A DNA stretch of 64,000 bases, from NCBI RefSeq assembly GCF_027579695.1, contig NC_083596.1, positions 13,040,798 through 13,104,797 of the forward strand, written 5' to 3'. Shown here piece by piece: positions 47,201 through 59,200 of the stretch (position 1 is the first letter of the stretch; the number at the start of each line of letters is the position of its first letter). The stretch comes from Neoarius graeffei. Its lineage: Eukaryota > Chordata > Actinopteri > Siluriformes > Ariidae. The notes beneath the pieces are model-generated. The model was not told the DNA's origin. It worked only from the letters and a program-made list of their open reading frames with translations, and did not search any database. Both the position numbers and the translations under genes were made by a program.

Positions 47201-50200
47201 GCCTCTTCCTGCTCATGTTTCAACGAAAACTCCAAGTCTAATTCTTCTAAAACTGATTCCAAAGCGGAGTCAAACGCGCGCTGTTCACTAGCCGTAGCCA
47301 TCTTTCCTGTTGCGCTTTCTCCAGCGTCGCGCAGCTTTGTCGTCACTCCTGCAAAAGCCTGCCCAAAGAATCCAAACAAAAACCTTGCGTTGTGATTGGC
47401 GGGCACGATTTGATGCCCGGGGTGTTTGTTTATATGGTGCGAGGCTAGACCCATTCGCTAGGCAAAAATATTTTTGGCCGCTAGGCGGGTGGGTCTAGTT
47501 TACTAGACTAATTTTATACAATAAACATTAAACACACTCATTGAAATGTCACACTTAATAGTAGAAACTACTAGAGGTGCACTGAGAGGAAAATTGCAGG
47601 CTGAAACTAAAACTCAGGACGCACTGGGCACCTGAATGAAACGTCGTTTTGAAAACTGCAATTTTAGGATGAATAATTTCTTTTCGGTGGCTCCCTTTTC
47701 TTTAACAAAATAACTCTAATACAGGCTTCTCTTTCAAATGAATAGTATTTTAACTCCAAAACCCTTTTAAAGAATCTGTAGTGAAGGCAAATAAATCCTT
47801 GGAAGTGGGAAAATCACTTTTTTTTTTTTTTTTTTTCTTCCTAATTTTTTTTTCTTTTTGAATTTGTTCTTGTTGAAAAATCCAGGTGTACAGTCCACAG
47901 ATTCGAGCTGACTCCCAGGTTCAACGGCCAATCAGCAAACACCAAGCAGACGCCCGCTTTCAGAAAGTGAACAGCACGTTGCCGGGTGAGGCTTTCTCAT
48001 GACCACACCATTACCACAGTCAGAAGACTAGTAATGATTATCTTCTCTTTATTGCCTTGCGCAGTGGTAAATTGAGGCCTGGAATGCAATAAAATTGCAA
48101 AACAGGAAAGCCTTAACTTAAAATGGTGGTGCCTGAACTCAGCAGAATTTTATTTTTTTTTTAATACTTTTTATTTTCAATGCTTGCAAAGTAGTGTAAT
48201 GTATAGGGTGAGAAAAGCAGTACAATGCCTTGCAAAAGTATTCATACCCCTTGAACTTTTTCACATTTTTCCACCTTACAACCACGAAGTTAAAAGCTTT
48301 TTATTGAGATTTTATGTGATAGACCAACACAGAGTAGCACATAATTGTGAAGTGAAACGAAAATGATAAATGGTCTTCAAAATTTTAAACAAAAATCTGA
48401 AAAATGTGATGTGCATTAGTATTCAGCCCCCCTGCGTCAATACTTTGTAGAGCCACCTTTTGCTGCAATTACAGCTGCAAGTCTTTTGTGGTATGTCTCT
48501 ACCAGCTTTGCACATCTAGACACTGAAATTTTTGCCCATTCTTCTTTGCAAAATAGCTCAAGCTCAGCCAGATTGGATGGAGAGCGTCTGTGAACAGCAA
48601 TTTTCAAGTCTTGCCACAGATGCTCAATGGGATTTAGGTCTGGACTTTGACTGGGCCATTCTAACACATGAATATTCTTTGATCTAAACCATTCCATTGT
48701 AGCTCTGGCTGTATGTTTAGGGTCATTGTCTTGCTGGAAGGTGAATCTCCTTCCCAGTCTCAAGTCTTTTGCAGCCTCCAACAGGTTTTCTTCCAGGATT
48801 GCCCTGTATTTAGCTCTATCCATCTTCCCATCAACTCTGACCAGCTTCCCTGTCCCTGCTGAAGAAAAGCATCCCCATAGCATGATGCTGCCACCACCAT
48901 GTTTCACAGTGGGGACGGTGTGTGCAGCGTGATGAGCAGTGTTAGTTTTCCGCCACACATAGCGTTCTGCATTTAGGCCAAAAAGTTCAACTTTGGTCTC
49001 ATCTGACCAAAGCACCTTCTTCCACATGTTTGCTGTGTCCCCTACATTTCTTCTTGCCACTCTTCCAAAAAGGCCAGATTTGTGGAGTGTACGACTTATA
49101 GTTGTCCTGTGCACAGATTCTCCCACCTGAGCTGTGGATTTCTGCAGCTCCTCCAGAGTGATCATGGGCCTCTTGGCTGCTTCTCTGACCAGTGCTCTCC
49201 TTGCTCGCTCTGTCAGTTTAGGTGGACGGCCATGTCTTGGTAGGTTTGCAGTTGTGCCATACTTTTTCCATTTTTGAATGATGGATTGAACAGTGCTTCT
49301 TGAGATGTTCAGAGCTCGGGATATTTTTTTATAACCTAACCCTGCTTTAAACTTCTCCAGAACTTTATCCCTGACCTGTCTGGTGAGTTCTTTGGTCTTC
49401 ATGATGCTGTTTGTTCTTCAGTGTTCTCTAACAAACCACTGAGGCCTTCACAGAACAAGTGTATTTATGCTGAGAGTAAATTACACACAGTAGGACTCCT
49501 ATTAACTAATTAGATGACTTCTGAAGGCAATTGATTGCACTGGATTATATTTAGAGGTATCAGAGTACAGGGGGCTGAATACTAATGCACACCACATTTT
49601 TCAGGTTTTTATTTGTTTAAAATTTTGAAGACCATTTATCATTTTCGTTTCACTTCACAATTATGTGCTACTCTGTGTTGGTCCATCACATAAAATCTCA
49701 ATAAAAAACTTTTAACTTCGTGGTTGTAAGGTGGAAAAATGTGAAAAAGTTCAAGGGGTATGAATACTTTTGCAAGGCACTGTATCCACAAAACTGAAGT
49801 TCAGTTTACTGTCTGTTTTAGGAGTGTGTTTTCGTCTGTACCCCAAATCCCTGTATGAGGAGGGAATGCCTGAAGCCCGGTGTCCCGGAGTAACCGAGGC
49901 TAACCTCAGCCACCTGGTCCTCTTTCTCAAAAGACTGGACATCGCCGACATGGGCCAGTGCAAGTTCCTGGACCGACCAGGTCAGGCTACTGACAATACT
50001 GTTTTTATTCTTACCTGGCTATAGACCCTTTTCAGTCACGTGACCTTCGTAAACGCGACCACCATTTTGGACATGTAGTGGACTTCGGCTCGAATCGGTT
50101 TGAATGCGAGGAAGGCGACAAACGAAAAACATAAAAGAAAAAGGAGCGAGATGCAGAAAACACCTTCACTATCCAGTGACGTAGGGCATTTACAGGGCGA

Positions 50201-53188
50201 GCAGAGGGAGAGGTATTTGCAAAAATTGAGGTTAGCGGGCTGAGAGAACGACGTTTACCTGCTTCCACCAGGATTGTTCACTGACGTACGGAAGTACACG
50301 AAGCCCTCGTCTTTACCTGACTTCGGCCCACATGATCTGTATACCTATGTCGTTAAAAACCCATCACCATACACATACACGCCAACGTCCAAGGTTCCGG
50401 AGCGTGCTCCAGCTTGCTCCAGGAGTGCTCCGGCCGAGGTTCCGGAGCGCGCTCCAGGAGTGCTCCGGCCGAGGTTCCGGAGCGCGCTCCGGTTTGCTCC
50501 CCCTCAAATTAAGCAGTGCGCTCTGGCTTGCTCCCCCTCAAATTAAGCAGCGCGCTCCGGCTTGCTCTGGAGCAAGCCGGAGCGCGCTGCTTAATTTGAG
50601 GGGGAGCAAGCCGGAGCGCGCTCCGGAACCTCGGCCGTTGGCTCCGGCAACTATTTACACTGGATCCGGTGTAAATAGCTGCCGGATCATAATTACAGTA
50701 AACTAGTAAATACAGTAAAGGAAAAACTTGAGACTGAAAGGTTTTAACAGTCATCCAAATGACTGAACGTAAACATTGCTACAGTAACATGCTAGCTAGT
50801 ATGTTGTTGACATTAGCTAGTCAACAATAGCTACTACAGAAGAACAAAGAGGTTACAATGGGTTATTTTAACCTATTTGGTTATACACTCACCGCCACAG
50901 AATGTTAACAGCAATGTAATGCCTTTTCTGGCTAATTTTATTCGTCTTACCTCCAACAAAGTGGTCACTACACAAGCTTTGGTATGCCGAGGGCTGCCAA
51001 TCTGTTAATGGCCGCTGTCCATCTTCTCTGTCGGGATCTGATAAAATGATAACCCTTGCCTTGTTTGTTGATGGTTACTACATCCAGGTGCACAACAATA
51101 TAGTGGCATGATGGAAGTCTTGCTGAAAATAAACACTTTCTTTGCTGCCGTTCCTCAATGTTGGCTGTGGTAAACTACTGGTAGTACATATCCAAAATGG
51201 CGGCCGCGTTTGTCGTGACGTCACGTGAAAAGGGCCCATAGAACTAGTAATTATAACCAGCAGATCTAATTAGTTAATAGATCCTTCACGGTCACCATTA
51301 CTGGCACACAGTGTACACACTTTTTAATGCACTGGTTTTTATCAGACCAATGTGAAAATAAACGTAGAACTGACAGCATAGTATCTTTCCTCAAAAAGTT
51401 TAGTCAGTGGATTGGGGGGAAAGAAAACAAAAAACGTTAGGCAGTTACTGCTCAAGAAATGAGACGGGCTATAGGAAAATTCATCACACTGTTTTCTAAG
51501 GGTGGGTAATGTGGGGTCATTAAAATACCATACTGTTGGACTTTATCATGATATTCATGAAATTATGTTGAGGAGCGCATAGCCCTTTTTAAAAACTTTT
51601 TAATCCAATCCCACCCACTCCCACAGTCTTATTGATTTTGGAAATACTGCAGACAGATACAATGAGTTTAGTTGGTTGATTTTAAACCAGAGTCCCTGAA
51701 CAAAATAAAGCATTTAATGAAGATAAATAAATTAACACTGTAAACACAGTGTCCATTATGCTCTTGTTTTAATGAGCATGGCCTTTCTTTCTCCAGCAAG
51801 TGTCACATCTGACCACCCGAAGGCTTTTTATTTTTATTTATTTTTTTTAATAAATACGCTCCGAAGGAGGGGGGTATACTGGTTTACCTCTGTCCGTCTG
51901 TATCTCCGTCAGTCAGAAACACACCCTTTTTCTCAGCAACCACAAATCGTAGCTAACTTCAGCTTGGGGTTCTATACCGTGTATACCATTTTCAGGTCTG
52001 TCGCACATCGACTTCCTGTTTACCAACTGAATGTATTTATGAAACCTACAGCATGGATTTACAAAAATTTTGTAAACACTTTTTTTTTTTTTTTTCCTCA
52101 GCAATTACAAATCACAACTGCTTGATGTTTGGTATCAAGCTTCAGTTTGGGGTTCTGTACCATGTATTAGGCCGTAAGGTGAACCCCGTTTTCGTTTCAT
52201 CTCGCTCCGACGTCTCCGAACTACGAAATATTTATTTTAAAACTAAGAATGAGTACTAGAAAGTGTGGCGAAAAAAGTTCTCACCTTATAATCCTGTCAA
52301 TTCCTCGCACCGAGCGATCGCGTGGCGAAGTATTTTCCTCTATAAATGACGTGTCGGGACATCACGTGACCGGTCTGGACCAATCGCGTTGCCGATTTTT
52401 GACCACAGATCAGCTGACAGCTTGCGTAATTACAGTCACATTAGTAGAAAAAGTCTCCAAAACACCCTCCAAAGTGGGTGAAATGTCTTCTAAGTCCTAA
52501 ATAGTGCTTTAAATACATCACTAAGACAATATTGCATATATGTGGTATATTGAAGTGTTTATATTATTATTAGAATAAAAATAATTTTTATTATCACCAT
52601 TATTATAGTACAAAATATGGTGTAATGGTCTATGACTAGGACCATTCATGTATTCATTCTCTTAGGTTATTAACTATAAAGTACTGATCAACCATAAAAC
52701 AATTTGCTTGAAAAACAGACCTACAATGTTACACAGGCAGTAATGGAATAGAGTATTGACTCGTCATTGTGGGCTATACACACCATGGATTAGCCATAAA
52801 ATGGCATATATAATATATAGGCAATGCGTGTGATTTCAGCTCAAGATTTAAGAAATTGTGCAGGAAGGAGAAGAGTCCATAGGAATAATAATACACAATA
52901 ATAATAATAATAATACAACCTATATATAATATTGCAGTTCTATTGCTCAGTTCAGAGGCACAATGGCAGGGATTCAAGTATTCACTACCTATGCAGCGGC
53001 ACAGTAGAGGTAGGTAAACGCACTAGGCAGCACTATGCACCTGCAGCAGCGGCAACAAAGAAGATGCAAGACTGAGTCATCATACATCACACAACAGAAC
53101 TATGTGGCAAATTGCAAACTTTAATAGAAAATGTAAACAACAAAACAGTGATATATACACATTACAAATGCAAATTTATATATACACC

Positions 53189-53269
<81 letters not shown>

Positions 53270-56200
53270 TCCTGTGGCACGGTGCAAAAAGGCAGGGGTC
53301 AGCATCCAGGCAATGACCTAGGTGAAAGAGAGAGGGGGGGAAGACACACACACACTATAACATTCAGTCAGGTGCTACTCCTCGTCATCACTGTCAGGGC
53401 ACTGGTCGTCTTCCTTGTCCTCTGTCTCCTTCATATTTGAGCAATTGCTACACCTGCACAAGTCCGTGCAACAGACTCCTGCAGAGACACAAGAGCATCT
53501 GCCAGTCTGATAGGCACTTTCTTTGCACCCACAGTGGATCATGTGTAAAACTGAGTCAGGGGCTGGATTCTGTGTCATCCAGGTGACCTGTAGGTTTCCA
53601 TCTTCAACATGCCACCCGTTTCCAGCAGGTGATGGTGCACCTATGTTTTTTTTCACACATGACCTCATTATTGCAGCCACTGTCGGATACCGTCCCGGTA
53701 TGTATTCCACCGTTTGAAGGTAAATTCCTGGGTCACTCCGTGCTTCACAGAAGCTATATGCATATAGCACTGCTTACGTGCAAGAAGTTTTCTCCTTTTT
53801 GCCGTTATTTCCAAACTTTCCTCTCCTCCACTGCTGCTAGACGAGGCTGTGGCGGCTGCCATGTTGGTCTCTTGTTTACGAAATGGGGCTACGTCGCGGG
53901 TGTTTATGGGATACGTCAGCAACCGTGGAACCTGTTCTGTAGCGAAATCTTATTCCGCGGTGCCAAAATATCATTCTGCGCCGATGACATTAGTTCGCTT
54001 TTTCAAGCCTTCGTGCGAAAAATTGACAGCATTACGAGGTGAGAACTTTTTGATGACATCATTTCATAATACGTCCATTTTTAAGAATTGGATATTATGT
54101 AGTTCGGAGACGTCGGAGTGGGATCTTGTTTCTGAAAGACTTTTCGGGGTTCACCTTACGGCCTATATACCGTTTTCAGGTCTGTCGCACATCGACTTCC
54201 TGTTTACCGACTGAATGTATTTACGAAACATATAGCATGGATTTTGACGCTGTTTCAAAATGACGGTTTACCAGGATGCTATTTGAAATCCCTGGGGAGA
54301 GACACTGCTCTTTACTTAGTCGTTTCAGGGTTCATTATTTGTTGAAGTCAACGTTCATAATAAGTGTCCTATTCCTTCGATTGCTTGCATTCTGATATAA
54401 GTAAAGCTGTGTTCACATATATACCGGTACTATAGTGGTATAACTGTATCGATACAAAGTATACCGGTACAGTTTAGTGCATCTGTCCACACTAGCGAGA
54501 AATGTTTGCGGTTTTCTTTCACAGTAGTTGAAATGCGCGTGCGCGAAATGTTTCCGTGGTTACCGAGTAACTTCCTTCCGAGAATATGGCGGATGAAACA
54601 ACGTGTGTGCGCTTTTTGTTGTCAATGTACAGTCTGTATTTCTGGTGGTCATTTATTCAGTCGAATCGTATAAAACGCACGAGGCAGTTGAGAAACAAAG
54701 AAAACAAATCTCCCTTTCTCCCTCTTTCCTTCTCTTCCCCTCCCTTTCTCTCCCTTTCCCCCTCTCCCTTTCTCCTCCCTTTCTCTGCTCCATGTAGATC
54801 CACGGTCGTTTTGAGCCATTTTGACGTTTTATTTACAGCTGGAAAGCACGGGCGTATTGTATTGTATGAATAACCCGGAAGACGTAGGAATGGTTCATTG
54901 CACTTGCGCATTATATTTGTATCGATACAGAACCGCTTCATCTGTCCACACTACAGCGAAGCGCTACTGTACCGGTATGGGTTTCGTACCGCTACAGTTA
55001 TACCGCTACAGTACCGGTATAGTTGCTAATGTGGACAGGTGTTGCAGTACGAAAGTAGTATCGTATCGGTACAAAATCCCTAGTGTGGACAGGGTATAAG
55101 AGTGGGGGGGGGATGCGGATGCGTAAGTGAGCAGAAGCTCAGTTGATCATGGGTCCCCCCCCCCTTCTCTTTCTCTTGGGGGGGTCCACAAGAATCCTGG
55201 TGCTTTGTTCCATTGTAAAGTAACAGATTGAAACCGATGATATTTTGTATTGCGAACAAATCAGTGCAGCCATTTTGGGGTAAATAATTTTAAGATAAAT
55301 CGTATCTGTTTGTCTCTGCAGCTCCAGAGGCGCTGATGCAGGCTCTTGAGGACTTGGATTACCTGGCTGCTCTCGATGATGATGGCAACCTGTCAGAGGT
55401 GGGCATCATCATGTCCGAGCTGCCTCTGGAGCCACCGCTGGCCAGAGCCCTTATCGCAGCCTGCGAGTTTGACTGTGTCAGTGAACTTCTGACCATTGCC
55501 GCAATGCTTACTGGTGAGCAGCATGTCTACCCAATTACACACATGCATACGTGGGGAGGGGGGAGATCCGGAACATTCCGTCATCTTACTTTTAAACAGT
55601 ATCTTCAGATCACTTGCCTTTATTTAATCGCATTCAGAACTTGCTTTTGATCTTCTCCAGATTTTGTCGTCTTGTTTCCTAGATACTACCGAAGTAAATA
55701 AATACTTTCTTTTCTGTCTTTTCATAGCTCCTTCATGCTTTGTGACTCCTCCATCCAATAAAGAGGAAGCAGCATTAACTCATAGACGTCCCCTTTTACA
55801 CCCAGATGGAGACCATCTGACCCTCATTAACATCTACAACGCCTACCTAGAGCGTGAGTCATGGCAAAACATCAACAGGTCTTCACTAAATATCATAATT
55901 AGGGACAGTTTCTAGAGAGAAATCTCTAACTGTTACACCAACCAAAGTTGCGCAAGAGTTAATATTACACTTGTTGGCTTATTTGGCTGACAGGTGATGA
56001 GCTTATGCCATCGTGTCGTCTGTCGTCCACATTTTATGCAAGTCGCTTCTCTCAATTTTTCACCAATTTTTATTCTTTTTGGCAGGAAGGTAGGTCTGCC
56101 TGGGGTGCATATAGCGTCCACCCATTGCATAATAGCAATTAATAATGAAGATATGGAGTAATTAAGCCCTAACGAGCAGTTCCCACACAAATCGCTTCTT

Positions 56201-59200
56201 CTCCCTCAGTTCTTCACTGATTTCGATTCTTTCTTGCATGAAGGTAGGGGTACCTAAGGTGCATATAACTTCTACCCAGATTTGCTTCATTACAATTATT
56301 AATGAAGTTATGGACTAATTAAGCCTTAAAGGAACAGTCCACCGTATTTCCATAATGAAATATGCTCTTATCTGAATTGAGACGAGCTGCTCCGTACCTC
56401 TCCGAGCTTTGCGCGACCTCCCAGTCAGTCAGACGCGCTGTCACTCTTGTTAGCAATGTAGCTAGGCTCAGTATGGCCAATGGTATTTTTTGGGGCTGTA
56501 GTTAGATGCGACCAAACTCTTCCGCGTTTTTCCTGTTTACATAGGTTTATATGACCAGTGATATGAAACAAGTTCAGTTACACAAATTGAAACGTAGCGA
56601 TTTTCTATGCTATGGAAAGTCCGCACTATAATGACAGGCGTACTAACACCTTCTGCGCGCTTCGGCAGCGCATTGATATCTGAGCTCCGTATCAATGCGC
56701 TGCCGAAGCGCGCAGAAGGTGTTAGTACGCCTGTCATTATAGTGCGGACTTTCCATAGCATAGAAAATCGCTACGTTTCAATTTGTGTAACTGAACTTGT
56801 TTCATATCACTGGTCATATAAACCTATGTAAACAGGAAAAACGCGGAAGAGTTTGGTCGCATCTAACTACAGCCCCAAAAAATACCATTGGCCATGCTGA
56901 GCCTAGCTACATTGCTAACAGGAGTGACAGCGTGTCTGACTGCGTCTGACTGACTGGGAGGTCGCGCAAAGCTTGGAGAGGTACGGAGCAGCTCGTCTCA
57001 ATTCAGATAAGAGCATATTTCATTATGGAAATACGGTGGACTGTTCCTTTAATGAGCAGTTCAACAAAAATCGCTTCTTCTCGGTAAATTCCTCGCCATT
57101 TTGGATTCTTTCTGGTAAATGCGTCGGTATTCCTAGGATGTATATAGCTTGGAACATTTATTGCACAAAGTGGCCCACTTTAGATCGTTCCTTCTGGACT
57201 AGACGGGGCCGGAGTGAGCTACACCGTCATTGACGGTCTCGTTTTCATTGCACCACCAGCAAAACCCCTAAACGTATGTCCATGATGTTAAGACGTGAGG
57301 CTTATGATGCATTTGATTTAACTCGGATGTCGGAGCTCAGCGTTTTCCAACCTCTGTGCATCTGAACCACAAAGGCCAGGGGGAGACATGGGTGCCTTTT
57401 TATAAAGGTTTTTTGTCCCTGAGCAACAATCTAGCTGGCTAAGGTTAATGATATGAGTGATGAGTATGATTTATTTACCTTCTCTAAACCATGAACTGTA
57501 TTGATGTGTAGATTTTATTAAACATTTAACTAAGTAATGCAACTTTATGCTATGAGCAGCCATGTTGATGTACGGTATATGATATGTCATTTGCTGAACT
57601 TGCTATTAAAGACACCTTTCAGTACGAACAGTAATCAAAGTAGCACTTGTCACTTCAGTTGAAATTATGCTGTACAGACAAGTATTTGCTTTAGATCAAT
57701 CGACACAGAAATATATTTGCTTGTTAAATCTGTTGACGATACAGGTTGCTACTTCTGAGGTACAACCCCAATTCCAAAAAAGTTGGGACAAAGTACAAAT
57801 TGTAAATAAAAACGGAATGCAATGATGTGGAAGTTTCAAAATTCCATATTTTATTCAGAATAGAACATAGATGACACATCAAATGTTTAAACTGAGAAAA
57901 TGTATCATTTAAAGAGAAAAATTAGGTGATTTTAAATTTCATGACAACACATCTCAAAAAAAGTTGGGACAAGGCCATGTTTCCCACTGTGAGACATCCC
58001 CTTTTCTCTTTACAACAGTCTGTAAACGTCTGGGGACTGAGGAGACAAGTTGCTCAAGTTTAGGGATAGGAATGTTAACCCATTCTTGTCTAATGTAGGA
58101 TTCTAGTTGCTCAACTGTCTTAGGTCTTTTTTGTCGTATCTTCCGTTTTATGATGCGCCAAATGTTTTCTATGGGTGAAAGATCTGGACTGCAGGATGGC
58201 CAGTTCAGTACCCGGACCCTTCTTCTACACAGCCATGATGCTGTAATTGATGCAGTATGTGGTTTGGCATTGTCATGTTGGAAAATGCAAGGTCTTCCCT
58301 GAAAAAGACGTCGTCTGGATGGGAGCATATGTTGCTCTAGAACCTGGATATACCTTTCAGCATTGATGGTGTCTTTCCAGATGTGTAAGCTGCCCATGCC
58401 ACACGCACTAATGCAACCCCATACCATCAGAGATGCAGGCTTCTGAACTGAGCGCTGATAATAACTTGGGTCGTCCTTCTCCTCTTTAGTCCGAATGACA
58501 CGGCGTCCCTGATTTCCATAAAGAACTTCAAATTTTGATTCGTCTGACCACAGAACAGTTTTCCACTTTGCCACAGTCCATTTTAAATGAGCCTTGGCCC
58601 AGAGAAGACGTCTGCGCTTCTGGATCATGTTTAGATACGGCTTCTTCTTTGAACTATAGAGTTTTAGCTGGCAACGGCGGATGGCACGGTGAATTGTGTT
58701 CACAGATAATGTTCTCTGGAAATATTCCTGAGCCCATTTTGTGATTTCCAATACAGAAGCATGCCTGTATGTGATGCAGTGCCGTCTAAGGGCCCGAAGA
58801 TCACGGGCACCCAGTATGGTTTTCCGGCCTTGACCCTTACGCACAGAGATTCTTCCAGATTCTCTGAATCTTTTGATGATATTATGCACTGTAGATGATG
58901 ATATGTTCAAACTCTTTGCAATTTTACACTGTGGAACTCCTTTCTGATATTGCTCCACTATTTGTCGGCGCAGAATTAGGGGGATTGGTGATCCTCTTCC
59001 CATCTTTACTTCTGAGAGCCGCTGCCACTCCAAGATGCTCTTTTTATCCCCAGTCATGTTAATGACCTATTGCCAATTGACCTAATGAGTTGCAATTTGG
59101 TCCTCCAGCTGTTCCTTTTTTGTACCTTTAACTTTTCCAGCCTCTTATTGCCCCATCCCAACTTTTTTGAGATGTGTTGCTGTCATGAAATTTCAAAATG

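Noticed and set aside
50274-50754. Overlapping frames of 81-124 codons rich in PERAPA/FRSAL repeats
   Set aside because: They are translations of the GC-rich reiterated block on both strands, not genes.
54586-54873. Host membrane protein gene starting MADETTC
   Set aside because: The same start occurs in the repeat copy at 37950, so it belongs to a repeated element and not to a single-copy host gene.
56537-56831. Two near-identical ORFs on opposite strands ([20 protein letters not shown])
   Set aside because: Direct result of the palindrome at 56330-57048.
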